Shown one piece after another: positions 7,921 to 16,572 of a stretch of 64,000 nt of DNA. The DNA is from Uruburuella suis. GTDB taxonomy: Bacteria; Pseudomonadota; Gammaproteobacteria; Burkholderiales; Neisseriaceae. A program made the position numbers and the translations under genes. The notes beneath the pieces were generated by a model, which was not told the DNA's origin, did no database searches, and saw only the letters and a program-made list of their open reading frames with translations. The stretch is from contig NZ_SLXE01000002.1 of assembly GCF_004341385.1 (NCBI RefSeq), positions 62,001 through 126,000 of the forward strand, written 5' to 3'. Numbering within the stretch: position 1 is the first letter of the stretch; each line of letters opens with the position of its first letter.

Positions 7921-10479
7921 ATGCAAACCCTTATTCAGTCTGCCGCACAAGATTTGCGCTTCAAAAAGCAGCAAGCCATCGCCGCCTACCGCGTCCACCG
8001 CCAGCCGATGGTGTTTTTCGATGCCTACGGCAGAGCCATCGAAACCGCGTTGGGTGCGCTGTGGCTGGAAATATTCGGTGCCGGCCGCCTATGCCTCTTG
8101 GCCACCGGCGGCTTCGGGCGCGATGAAATGTATCCTTATTCCGATTTGGATTTGGCCATTGTGTCGCCCGAGCCGCTGGATGAGCTCGAGCAGGAGCAAA
8201 TCGCGCTTTTTGTGCAAAGCCTGTGGGATATGCAGTTGGCGCCGGCGGTTAAAGTGGGCAGCATCGAAGAATTGTGCGCCAGCGCGGCAGACGACATCAC
8301 CGGCGACACCGCTTTTCTCGAAGCGCGCTTTATCTGCGGCAGCCATGTGGTGGCCGAGCAGATGCTGCGCCGCTTGAGCCTGCAGCGCGACACTGCGGCT
8401 TTTGTGGAAGCCAAGCTTGTGGAAATGCAGCAGCGCCATGCCAAAGCGCAAGGCTCGGGCGCGGTGCTTGAGCCGAATGTGAAAACCTGCCCCGGCGGCC
8501 TGCGCGACATCCACACCATGCTGTGGCTGGCCAAAGCGCAAGGGCTTGAAGCCGATGTGCACACGCTTATCCAGCAGCGCATCATCACCCGCGCCGAAGC
8601 CGGATTGCTGATGAACAGCCACAAACAATTGGCCAAAATCCGCATTGATCTGCACCTCACCGCCGGCCGCGCAGAAGACCGGCTGATTTTCGACCTGCAA
8701 AGCCAGGTGGCCGAAAACATGGGCATGCACAGCGACAAGCAACACATCAAAAGCGAAAAGCTGATGCGCGCGCTCTATCGCGCCACCAAAACCGTGAAGC
8801 AGCTCAACGGCATTTTGCTGCCCATGCTGCGCGGGCGCGTGTATTCGCGGCTGCCGCGCATTGTGTATGATATTGATGACGATTATTACCAAGTGGGTGA
8901 CCAAATCGCCGCCAAAAATAAAAAACTGTTTATCGAATCGCCCACGCATATTTTCAAGGTGATCGCCCTTTTGCAAAGCCGCAACGACCTCACCGCGCTC
9001 GCGCCGCAAACGCTGCGCGCCTGGTGGGCCGCTTCGCAAAAAATCAACCGCGCTTTTTACGACAACCCGGCCAACCGCGAATATTTCATCGGCTTTTTCA
9101 AACAAGGCAGCGGGCTCACCCATGTGGCGCGCTTTCTCAACCTTTATGGCGTGCTCGGCCGCTATCTGCCGGCCTGGGGCAAAATCGTCGGCCTGCTGCA
9201 ACACGATTTATTCCACATTTACCCGGTGGACGACCATATTTTGATGGTGTTGCGCAATATGCGCCGGCTGGCGATGGATGCCCACAGCCACGAATTGCCG
9301 GTGGCCGCAGCACTAATGCATTCGTTTGACAAGCCCTATATTCTCTATCTGGCCGCCCTCTTTCACGACATCGCCAAAGGCCGCGGCGGCGACCATGCCG
9401 TGCAAGGCATTGAAGATGCGCGCCGCTTTGCCGCCGATCATTTTTTGAGCGATGAAGAGCAAAACCTGCTCGCTTGGCTGGTGGAAGACCATTTATTGAT
9501 GTCCTCAACCGCCCAAAAAGAAGACATTCAAGACCCGGTTGTGATCGAGCGCTTTTGCGCACGCGTGCAAACGCAAGAGCGGCTCACCGCGCTTTACCTG
9601 CTCACCGTGGCCGATATCCGCGGCACCAACCCCAAATTGTGGAACGACTGGAAAGCCAACCTGCTGCAAAACCTTTTTCACGCCGCCGGCCGCTATCTGG
9701 CCGGCGAAGGCAGCAACCGCGCCGTGGTGGTGAGCCGCCGCCAGCAAAGCGCGCTCGAATTGCTGCACCACACCGGCACGCCCGAAAAGCCGCAAAAGCA
9801 ATTGTGGCAGGCTTTGGGGCCGGCTTATTTCGTGCGCCACGAATTGCAGGAAGTGCTCTGGCACACCGCCAATCTGGTGCACAACACCGAGCGCGCACAG
9901 GCACGCAGCCGCCTGCTGCCCGACACCAACACCTTGCAGGTGATGGTGTTTATGCCCAATGCCGATAAATTATTCGCCCGCCTGTGCCGCATTTTCGGCC
10001 ATCACGAGCTCAATATTCTCTCTGCCCGCGCCTACATCACCGAGAATAACTACATTCTCGACACCTTTATCGTGCAGATTCCCGCCCGCCACCACCGCAC
10101 CGACTATGCCTATATCCAAAGCGCGCTTGAGGCCGAGCTCAACAATTTCATCCACGGCCACCACGCCGAAGACGGCGCCACTTGCGGCATACGCAGCCGG
10201 CGCAGCCGCCATCTGCCGATTTCGCCGCGCATTGTGCTAATGCCCGAAGAAGACCGCCCGGGCTGGTATACGCTCGAATTGGTGGCGGTTAACCGCCCCT
10301 ATCTGCTGGCCAACATCGCCGAAGTGTTTTCCGATAAAAACATCAGCCTGCGCTACGCCAAAATCGCCACGCTCGACGAGCGCGTGGAAGACAGCTTCGT
10401 GCTCTACAGCCCCGAGCTCGACAACCCGAAAAAGCAGCTCGCCTTGAAGCAGGCTTTGTTTGAGCAATTGAGCGTGTGA
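7921..10479 (+). CDS. glnD: Bifunctional PII uridylyltransferase/uridylyl-removing enzyme GlnD
   Basis: Nitrogen-status sensor that uridylylates or deuridylylates PII proteins, 852 residues, usual length. The nucleotidyltransferase motif GGFGRDEMYPYSDLDL lies at about residues 63-78 with Asp75 and Asp77 as metal ligands. The HD hydrolase motif FHDIAKGRGGDH lies at 481-492. Two C-terminal ACT domains start near residues 670 and 780 and bind glutamine. The ATG at 7921 is preferred over the ATG at 7864 because family alignment begins there. No PII gene lies in the window. Downstream it runs directly into a 103-bp repeat. Confidence 0.96.
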   Translation: MQTLIQSAAQDLRFKKQQAIAAYRVHRQPMVFFDAYGRAIETALGALWLEIFGAGRLCLLATGGFGRDEMYPYSDLDLAIVSPEPLDELEQEQIALFVQSLWDMQLAPAVKVGSIEELCASAADDITGDTAFLEARFICGSHVVAEQMLRRLSLQRDTAAFVEAKLVEMQQRHAKAQGSGAVLEPNVKTCPGGLRDIHTMLWLAKAQGLEADVHTLIQQRIITRAEAGLLMNSHKQLAKIRIDLHLTAGRAEDRLIFDLQSQVAENMGMHSDKQHIKSEKLMRALYRATKTVKQLNGILLPMLRGRVYSRLPRIVYDIDDDYYQVGDQIAAKNKKLFIESPTHIFKVIALLQSRNDLTALAPQTLRAWWAASQKINRAFYDNPANREYFIGFFKQGSGLTHVARFLNLYGVLGRYLPAWGKIVGLLQHDLFHIYPVDDHILMVLRNMRRLAMDAHSHELPVAAALMHSFDKPYILYLAALFHDIAKGRGGDHAVQGIEDARRFAADHFLSDEEQNLLAWLVEDHLLMSSTAQKEDIQDPVVIERFCARVQTQERLTALYLLTVADIRGTNPKLWNDWKANLLQNLFHAAGRYLAGEGSNRAVVVSRRQQSALELLHHTGTPEKPQKQLWQALGPAYFVRHELQEVLWHTANLVHNTERAQARSRLLPDTNTLQVMVFMPNADKLFARLCRIFGHHELNILSARAYITENNYILDTFIVQIPARHHRTDYAYIQSALEAELNNFIHGHHAEDGATCGIRSRRSRHLPISPRIVLMPEEDRPGWYTLELVAVNRPYLLANIAEVFSDKNISLRYAKIATLDERVEDSFVLYSPELDNPKKQLALKQALFEQLSV

Positions 10480-10493
10480 TGTCAGGCCGTCTG

Positions 10494-10596
10494 ATACCCA
10501 TTCAAAAAAGTAAGCTAACAAGGCGGCGAGCCGCAGACAGTACAAACGTACGGCAAGGCGAGACAACGAAGTCAGGTTATTTTTTTGGATTGGTAT
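10494..10596. repeat. 104-bp-family repeat, copy 1
   Basis: Ends are imperfect inverted repeats: ATACCCATTCAAAAAAGTAA on the left and TTATTTTTTTGGATTGGTAT on the right. The interior (AAGGCGGCGAGCCGCAGACA, then GTACGGCAAGGCGAGACAAC) is nearly identical to the copy at 43493-43596. It starts 14 bases after the glnD stop and may act as its terminator. It has no coding capacity, and its structure suggests a MITE. Confidence 0.8.
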
Positions 10597-10648
10597 GAAA
10601 GCCTGAAAGCGTTCAGACGGCCTCTTGCACAATCATCCGCAACAAGGC

Positions 10649-10679
10649 TTGACCTTCACCCCGCGTCAAGGTTTATAGT
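10649..10679 (+). promoter_or_regulatory. MerR/CueR-type copper-responsive promoter of copZ
   Basis: A TTGACC -35 and TATAGT -10 are separated by 19 bases, the over-long spacer typical of MerR-family promoters. The spacer region holds an imperfect dyad ACCTTCA-N7-TCAAGGT. Together with the metal-chaperone and copper-ATPase genes downstream, this points to a CueR-like activator. No MerR-family gene is present in this window, so the regulator must be encoded elsewhere. Confidence 0.75.
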
Positions 10680-10713
10680 GGCAGCATCGTTCAAATTTTT
10701 CAGGAGCACAACC

Positions 10714-10923
10714 ATGCAAACCCTCACCCTCCACATCGACGGCATGACTTGCGGCGGCTGCGTTAAAAGCGCCACTAATGCGCTTTTGGCGGTAAACGGC
10801 GTGATTGATGCCAAGGTCAGCTTGGAAAACAAAAACGCTGAAATCCGCTTTGACTCGAGCAAAACCGATGCCGCCGCCCTACTCGAAGCCGTGGAAGATG
10901 CCGGCTACGATGCTTCTTTGTAA
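10714..10923 (+). CDS. copZ: Copper chaperone, heavy-metal-associated domain (CopZ-like)
   Basis: A 69-residue cytoplasmic HMA-domain protein with the Cu(I)-binding motif GMTCGGCVK (Cys at positions 13 and 16). It should hand copper to the CopA ATPase whose gene follows 104 bases downstream on the same strand. The start at 10714 has AGGAG about 8 bases upstream, and the MerR-type promoter ends 34 bases upstream. Length and beta-alpha-beta pattern match CopZ/Atx1. A role with another metal cannot be excluded, but a CxxC HMA next to a CPC ATPase strongly favours copper. Confidence 0.9.
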   Translation: MQTLTLHIDGMTCGGCVKSATNALLAVNGVIDAKVSLENKNAEIRFDSSKTDAAALLEAVEDAGYDASL

Positions 10924-10965
10924 AGCCAACACTTTTCAAGCCAAGCATCAAACCGAGCAAACGCT

Positions 10966-11003
10966 TTTCAGACGGCCTTCATTTTATTGCAGGCCGTCTG
11001 AAA
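10966..11003. repeat. Widely spaced DUS inverted pair between copZ and copA
   Basis: TTTCAGACGGCCT (10966-10978) and AGGCCGTCTGAAA (10991-11003) face away from each other across 12 bases. The pair could form a hairpin and attenuate read-through from copZ to copA, which would explain higher chaperone than ATPase expression; this is inference. Confidence 0.55.
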
Positions 11004-11027
11004 CATTTATGTGAAAGGAAAACCGTC

Positions 11028-13193
11028 ATGCAGCAAAAAGCCCGTTTCGATATCGAAGGCATGACTTGCCAGGCCTGTGCCAGCCGCATTGAAAAAGTGC
11101 TCAACAAAAAAGATTTCATCAGCGAAGCCGGTGTGAACTTTGCCAGCGAAGATGCGCAGATCACATTCGACAGCAGCAAAACCTCGCCCGAAGCAATCGC
11201 CCAAATCATCGAGAAAACCGGCTATAAAGCCACCCTGCACACCGATGGCGCGCAGCCCGACATCACCTCGAGCACCCAATTGGGCTGGCGCTTGTGGTTG
11301 CTCATTCTCATCAATATCCCGTTTTTAATCGGCATGGTCGGCATGATGAGCGGGCATCACGAATGGATGATGCCGGCCATGGTGCAGTTTGCACTCGCCA
11401 GCGTGGTGCAATTGTGGCTGGCGTGGCCGTTTTACAAAGGCGCGTGGGCCTCGATAAAAGGCGGCCTGGCCAATATGGATGTGCTGGTCACGCTGGGCAC
11501 GGTGTCGATTTACGCTTATTCGGCGTTTATGATGTTTTACCACCAAAACTTAGGCCACGACGGCATGTCGCATGTGTATTTCGAAGCCGGCGTGATGATT
11601 ATCGGCTTTGTGAGCCTCGGCAAATACTTGGAGCAGCGGGCTAAAAAGCAAAGCCTCAACAGCTTGGGGCTGCTGCTCAAGCTCACCCCTGCGCAAGTGA
11701 GCGTGCAGCGCGACGGCCATTGGCAAAATCTGCCGCTGGACCAAGTGCAAATCGGCGATATTTTGCGCGCCAACCACGGCGAGCGCATTGCTGCCGACGG
11801 CATGGTGATCACCGGCAGCGGCTGGGCAGATGAAAGCCACCTCACCGGCGAATCGCAGCCGCAAAGCAAGCGCGAAGGCAGCCAAGTGCTCGCCGGCGCG
11901 ATGATCACCGATGGCAGCGTGCAATATCGGGCCGAGCAGCTGGGCAGCCATACCTTGCTCGGCGACATGATGGCCGCGCTCTCCGAAGCGCAAGGCAGCA
12001 AAGCGCCGATTGCGCGCATTGCCGACAAAGTGGCCGGTGTGTTTGTGCCGGTGGTGGTGGTGATTGCGCTGGCCACATTTGCCATCACTTGGCTTGTCAC
12101 CGGCAGCTGGAGCAGCGGCTTGATGCATGCTGTGGCGGTGCTGGTGATTGCCTGCCCGTGTGCGCTGGGGCTGGCCACGCCGGCGGCGATTATGGTGGGC
12201 ATGGGGCAGGCGGTGAAACGCGGCATTTGGTTTAAAGATGCCGCCGCAATGGAGCGCGCCAGCAAGGTAAACACGGTGATTCTCGACAAAACCGGCACGC
12301 TCACCGAGGGCAAGCCCCAAGTGGCTGCTATCTGGCTGCCTGAAAACGGCACGTTTGATGAAAACGCCTTGCTCGCCGCCGCCGCAGCGGTGGAAATGAA
12401 CGCCACCCACCCGCTGGCCAACGCCATTGTGCAGGCCGCGTTTGCGCGCAAGCTCGATATTCCGGCCGCCGAAGAGGCGCAAACCGAGCCCGGCGCGGGC
12501 GTGTATGCCGATGTGGCCGGCATCGGCCGCGTGAAAGTGGGCAAGCCCGATTATTGCCATGTGCAGCTGCCCGACGATTTGGGCGAAGTGTGGCAGATTG
12601 CCAGCATTGTGGCCGTGTCGGCCGATGATGTGCCCATCGGCGCTTTTGCACTGGCCGATGAATTGAAAGCCGACAGCGCCCAAGCGATAAGCCGTCTGAA
12701 AGCGCACCATATCGATGTGTATGTGATGAGCGGCGACCATCAAGGCGTGGTGCAATATATCGCCGGCAAGCTCGGCATCGAGCATGCCCAAGGCAATATG
12801 AGCCCGCGCGACAAAGCCGCCGCCGTGGCCGCGCTCAAAAGCGAGGGCAAAGTGGTGGCCATGGTGGGCGACGGCATCAACGATGCGCCCGCGCTGGCCG
12901 CCGCCGATGTGAGCTTTGCCATGAAAGGCGGTGCCGATGTGGCCGAACACACCGCCTCGGCCACGCTGATGCAGCATTCGGTCAACCAAATGGTCGATGC
13001 TTTGCTGGTGTCGCAAGCCACCATGAAAAACATCAAGCAAAACCTCTTTTTCGCCTTTTTCTACAACACATTGGGCATTCCGCTGGCCGCCTTCGGCCTG
13101 CTCAGCCCCGTGCTTGCCGGCGCGGCCATGGCGCTCAGTTCGATTTCGGTATTGGGCAATGCCATGCGCCTGAAGCGGGTGAAAATCGATTAA
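11028..13193 (+). CDS. copA: Copper-exporting P1B-type ATPase CopA
   Basis: Inner-membrane Cu(I) efflux ATPase, 721 residues. It has one N-terminal HMA domain with GMTCQACAS (Cys14, Cys17), then transmembrane helices, the actuator motif GESQPQ (family TGES), the transport-site motif CPC at 376-378 (ACPCALGLATPAA), the phosphorylated Asp420 in DKTGTLTEG, an HP motif (ATHPLANAIV) and the hinge motif GDGINDAPALAAADV. The CPC and terminal-helix pattern indicate class P1B-1 (copper or silver). The start ATG at 11028 follows AAGGAAA. Together with copZ it forms a copper-detoxification unit. Confidence 0.95.
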   Translation: MQQKARFDIEGMTCQACASRIEKVLNKKDFISEAGVNFASEDAQITFDSSKTSPEAIAQIIEKTGYKATLHTDGAQPDITSSTQLGWRLWLLILINIPFLIGMVGMMSGHHEWMMPAMVQFALASVVQLWLAWPFYKGAWASIKGGLANMDVLVTLGTVSIYAYSAFMMFYHQNLGHDGMSHVYFEAGVMIIGFVSLGKYLEQRAKKQSLNSLGLLLKLTPAQVSVQRDGHWQNLPLDQVQIGDILRANHGERIAADGMVITGSGWADESHLTGESQPQSKREGSQVLAGAMITDGSVQYRAEQLGSHTLLGDMMAALSEAQGSKAPIARIADKVAGVFVPVVVVIALATFAITWLVTGSWSSGLMHAVAVLVIACPCALGLATPAAIMVGMGQAVKRGIWFKDAAAMERASKVNTVILDKTGTLTEGKPQVAAIWLPENGTFDENALLAAAAAVEMNATHPLANAIVQAAFARKLDIPAAEEAQTEPGAGVYADVAGIGRVKVGKPDYCHVQLPDDLGEVWQIASIVAVSADDVPIGAFALADELKADSAQAISRLKAHHIDVYVMSGDHQGVVQYIAGKLGIEHAQGNMSPRDKAAAVAALKSEGKVVAMVGDGINDAPALAAADVSFAMKGGADVAEHTASATLMQHSVNQMVDALLVSQATMKNIKQNLFFAFFYNTLGIPLAAFGLLSPVLAGAAMALSSISVLGNAMRLKRVKID

Positions 13194-13226
13194 TCAGGCA
13201 TAAGAAAGCAGTTCACATTTCAACCT

Positions 13227-13389
13227 TAGGGTCTGTTCACATTTCATCCGTGCGTAAGATTTTGAGCGAAAAAGCGCGTTTGCAAGGCGAAAAGCGCAGC
13301 AAGGTTGGACACCTTGCGAGCATTTTCAACGCGGCAGGCGCGTTTTTGAGCCAAAAGATTGCCACGAGATGAATTGTGAACAGACCCTA
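13227..13389. repeat. 163-bp repeat, copy A
   Basis: Terminal inverted repeats TAGGGTCTGTTCACATTTCA and TGAATTGTGAACAGACCCTA flank a GC-rich interior with an internal dyad (AAGGTTGGACACCTT). A copy of identical length lies at 23281-23443, a divergent one at 42680-42841 and a collapsed one at 2301-2348. It is non-coding. The structure fits a MITE-like element; it does not match the Correia element ends I know. Confidence 0.8.
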
Positions 13390-13394
13390 ATGGA

Positions 13395-13430
13395 TTTTAG
13401 GCCGTCTGAACGCGTTCAGACGGCCTAAAA
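13395..13430. terminator. 36-bp perfect palindrome made of two DUS
   Basis: TTTTAGGCCGTCTGAACG is followed directly by its exact inverse complement, giving a loop-less palindrome flanked by A/T tails. It can act as a bidirectional terminator between copA and serS and offers two uptake signals. Confidence 0.7.
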
Positions 13431-13493
13431 TCTGCCGATTTGGTTTACAATAGCGCCATTCTGATTGCAACCTTTATCCACACGGAAACCACC

Positions 13494-14792
13494 ATGCTAG
13501 ACATCCAACTTCTCCGCAACGACACCGCCGCCGTGGCCGCGCGCCTGGCTGCACGCGGCTATACATTCGACAGCGCACGTTTCGAACAAATCGAAACCGC
13601 ACGCAAAGCGCTGCAAGTTCAAACCGAAACCCTTCAAGCCGCGCGCAACAGCGCCTCCAAGCAAATCGGCCAGCTCAAAGGCCAGGGCAAACACGCAGAA
13701 GCCGAAGCGGCCATGGCCGAAGTGGCGCAAATCAAAAGCCGCCTCGAGCAAACCGAAGCCGAATACCAAGCCGTGCAGGCCGATCTCGACGAATGGCTGA
13801 TGGGCATACCCAATCTGCCGCACGAAAGCGTGCCGCTGGGCAAAGACGAAACCGACAATGTGGAAGTGCGCAAAGTGGGCGCACCGCGCGATTTCGATTT
13901 CGAAGTGAAAGACCATGTGGATTTGGGCGCGCCCTTGGGGCTGGATTTCGAAACCGGCGCCGCGCTCTCCGGCGCGCGCTTCACCGTGATGAAAGGCCAA
14001 ATCGCCCGCCTGCACCGCGCGCTGGCGCAATTTATGCTCGACACCCACACGTTGCAACACGGCTATCTCGAGCACTACACCCCTTATATCGTCAACGACA
14101 ACACCCTTTTCGGCACCGGCCAGCTGCCCAAATTCGGCGAAGATCTGTTTCACGTTACCCGTGGCGGCGATGAGAGCAAGCTCACCCAATACCTGATTCC
14201 CACGGCGGAAGTTACCCTCACCAACACCGTGCGCGAGCGCATTTTGGCTGCCGCCGAATTGCCGCTCAAGCTCACCGCCCACTCGCCTTGCTTTCGCTCC
14301 GAAGCCGGCGCCTACGGCAAAGACGTGCGCGGCCTCATCCGCCAGCATCAGTTTGACAAAGTGGAAATGGTGCAAATCGTGCGCCCCGAGCAATCTTACG
14401 ATGCGCTCGAAGAAATGGTGGGGCATGCCGAAAAAATCCTCCAGCTGCTCGAATTGCCCTATCGCGTAATAACCTTGTGCACCGGCGACATGGGCTTTGG
14501 CGCAACCAAAACCTACGATTTAGAAGTGTGGGTGCCTGCGCAACACACCTACCGCGAAATTTCCAGCTGCTCCAACTGCGAAGATTTCCAAGCCCGCCGC
14601 ATGAGGGCGCGCTTTAAAGACGAAGAGGGCAAAAACCGCCTGCTGCACACGCTCAACGGCTCCGGCCTGGCGGTGGGCCGCACCTTGGTGGCGGTGCTGG
14701 AAAACCACCAAAATGCCGATGGCAGCATCAATATCCCCGCCGCGCTGCAACCTTATCTGGGCGGTGTGCAGAAATTGGCAGCGGCCGACTGA
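13494..14792 (+). CDS. serS: Seryl-tRNA synthetase
   Basis: Charges tRNA-Ser and tRNA-Sec with serine in the cytosol; 432 residues, usual length. An N-terminal two-helix coiled coil for tRNA binding spans about residues 30-105 (rich in Q/A/E), followed by the class II core with motif 2 HSPCFRSEAGAYGKDVRGLIRQHQFDKVE and motif 3 NGSGLAVGRTLVAVLENHQ. The ATG at 13494 gives the conserved start MLDIQLLRND; the ribosome binding site is weak (GGAA). An intrinsic terminator follows at 14848-14890. Confidence 0.97.
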   Translation: MLDIQLLRNDTAAVAARLAARGYTFDSARFEQIETARKALQVQTETLQAARNSASKQIGQLKGQGKHAEAEAAMAEVAQIKSRLEQTEAEYQAVQADLDEWLMGIPNLPHESVPLGKDETDNVEVRKVGAPRDFDFEVKDHVDLGAPLGLDFETGAALSGARFTVMKGQIARLHRALAQFMLDTHTLQHGYLEHYTPYIVNDNTLFGTGQLPKFGEDLFHVTRGGDESKLTQYLIPTAEVTLTNTVRERILAAAELPLKLTAHSPCFRSEAGAYGKDVRGLIRQHQFDKVEMVQIVRPEQSYDALEEMVGHAEKILQLLELPYRVITLCTGDMGFGATKTYDLEVWVPAQHTYREISSCSNCEDFQARRMRARFKDEEGKNRLLHTLNGSGLAVGRTLVAVLENHQNADGSINIPAALQPYLGGVQKLAAAD

Positions 14793-14847
14793 TTTCGGCC
14801 TGAATAAGCCGGCCGGCTTCGCCAAAGCGGCACAAAATTGAAAACGG

Positions 14848-14890
14848 CAACCGGGGTGCAATGCAATATGCAACGCACCCCGGCTTTTTT
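14848..14890 (+). terminator. Intrinsic terminator of serS
   Basis: CCGGGGTGC and GCACCCCGG form a 9-bp GC-rich stem with a loop of about 15 bases, followed by TTTTTT. This is one of the few terminators in the window not built from DUS. Confidence 0.85.
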
Positions 14891-14990
14891 CATCCGCACA
14901 GGAAAATGCAAAACCCGCCTGCCGGCAGCAACCTTTCCAACCCACCCGGGCTGCTCAGAAACCATCACACCTGCCGCCGTTTTCCGCACG

Positions 14991-15363
14991 CTATAATTAG
15001 AGCCTTAACCCTATTTTCAACATGACAAACAACTAAATTCAAGCAATACAACCCTTCCCGCGCTTACCCACAAAAGCTGTGGATAACATTGTGGACAGCA
15101 TGTGAACTGCTGCCGTTTTCCCCGTAAAATCAGGCATTGCAGTTTTATTGCACAAAAATCAAGCCTTTTATTAAAATAAATAAAAATCAACCACTTAAAT
15201 GATAGACAGGCTTGTCAAGCAAAATATGAGTATGTTTTATGACTGTCGGATTTTTGTTTTTTGTCAATGTGGATAAGCAAATAATTTTTCAACTTTCGGG
15301 CTTGACAAAACCCAAGCTTGGCGTAAAACCTTGCCCGTCAAAGATTTAACGGAATCCCATCAA
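14991..15363. other. Gene-free AT-rich region with DnaA-box-like 9-mers
   Basis: About 570 bases separate serS and earP with no credible gene. Four 9-mers match or nearly match the DnaA box: TTACCCACA at about 15065, TGTGGATAA at 15078-15086, TTGTGGACA at 15089-15097 and TGTGGATAA at 15268-15276. Between them lies an AT-rich tract (TTTTATTAAAATAAATAAAA). A -35-like TTGACA at 15303-15308 with TAAAAC 16 bases on may be the earP promoter. The cluster could be a replication origin or a DnaA-titrating or regulated promoter. Confidence 0.5.
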
Positions 15364-16530
15364 ATGAAAAGGCCGTCTGAAAGAAAAACCGCACCGATAT
15401 GCTGGCTGTTTTGCAGCGTAATCGACAACTATGGCGACATCGGCGTGTCGTGGCGGCTGGCGCAAATCCTGCAACGCGAGCTCGGCTGGCAAGTGCATTT
15501 GTGGCTCGACGATGAAGCCGCGCTGCGTGCGCTCAGCCCCGGCCTGCCCTCCCCGCCCTGCACACATGAAAACATTGTGGTGCGCCGTTGGCAGGCAGGC
15601 AGGCAGGCCGAAGGCTTAGCGCGCGCACCCGCGCCGCAAATTGTGATCGAAACCTTTGGCTGCGATCTATCCGCCGATGTGGTGGAGATAATGCGTCAAA
15701 CGCAGCCTTTGTGGCTCAACTGGGAATACCTCAGCGCCGAAGCCGCCCACGAAGCGCTGCACGCCCGCCCCTCACTGCAAGCCGACGGTTTGCAGAAATA
15801 TTTCTGGTTTATGGGCTTCAGCGAAAAAAGCGGCGGCCTCTTGCGCGAAGCCGATTATGCCGAACGCAGCCAGAGCGGCCTACCCGAGCTGCGCCGCCGC
15901 CTCGGCCTGCCGCAAAAAAACCGCCCCGAATGGCTGCTGTTCGGCTACCGCAGCCCGATATGGGCGCAATGGTTTGAAATGTGGCAGCAGGCCGGCGCGC
16001 CCATCCGGCTGCTTGTGGCCGGCAAAGAAATCATCGAGAGTCTGCAACAAGCCCGCGTGATTCCCGCTGATGCGCTGCAACAGCCCGGCGATTGCTTTCA
16101 GACGGCCTGCGTTGAGCTGGTGCGGTTGCCTTTTGTGCCGCAACACGATTTCGACCGCCTGCTCGCGCTGGCAGATGGCTTAATTATCCGCGGCGAAGAC
16201 AGCTTTGTGCGCGCGCAATGGGCCGCCAAGCCTTTTTTCTGGCACATCTACCCGCAAGACGAAATGGCGCATCTGGATAAGCTGCATGCTTTTTGGCAAC
16301 GCGCCTATACGCACTATCCGCCCCAAGTGCGCGCCGCCCACCGCGCTTTGTCGGATGAATTAAACGGTGCCGCCGCGCTTGATGTCGCCGCGCGCCTGGC
16401 CGCCTGGCAAGCCCTACAAAACCATTTGCCCGCCTGGCAGCAAGCCGCTGAGGGCTGGCAGCAAAGCTTGCGCACCCAGCCGGCCGCCACCGAAAAACTA
16501 GCCAACTTTATCCAAGATAAGCTAAAATAA
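15364..16530 (+). CDS. earP: EF-P arginine rhamnosyltransferase EarP
   Basis: Inverting GT-B glycosyltransferase (formerly DUF2331) that transfers rhamnose from dTDP-rhamnose to an arginine of elongation factor P; 388 residues. The N-terminal signature DNYGDIGVSWRLA contains the catalytic aspartates, and the C-terminal nucleotide-sugar site RGEDSFVRAQWAAKPFFWHIYPQ is intact. efp follows 42 bases downstream, as is usual for this family. I choose the ATG at 15364 over a TTG at 15331. Codons 2-7 are formed by an AG-DUS (K-R-P-S-E-R), an example of an uptake sequence fixed inside a coding region. Confidence 0.95.
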   Translation: MKRPSERKTAPICWLFCSVIDNYGDIGVSWRLAQILQRELGWQVHLWLDDEAALRALSPGLPSPPCTHENIVVRRWQAGRQAEGLARAPAPQIVIETFGCDLSADVVEIMRQTQPLWLNWEYLSAEAAHEALHARPSLQADGLQKYFWFMGFSEKSGGLLREADYAERSQSGLPELRRRLGLPQKNRPEWLLFGYRSPIWAQWFEMWQQAGAPIRLLVAGKEIIESLQQARVIPADALQQPGDCFQTACVELVRLPFVPQHDFDRLLALADGLIIRGEDSFVRAQWAAKPFFWHIYPQDEMAHLDKLHAFWQRAYTHYPPQVRAAHRALSDELNGAAALDVAARLAAWQALQNHLPAWQQAAEGWQQSLRTQPAATEKLANFIQDKLK

Positions 16531-16572
16531 CGCGTTTATTTTAACGACACTTTTTTGATTGGAAACACACAA

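Noticed and set aside
11550..13040. Long open frame of 496 codons opposite copA
   Set aside because: Low-complexity His/Gly/Arg-rich translation, typical of the complement of a GC-rich gene; copA is unquestionably coding. Similar shadows opposite glnD, hscA, putA and recD were dropped for the same reason.
13227..13389. Correia repeat enclosed element
   Set aside because: Ends do not match the TATAGTGGATTAA-type Correia termini.
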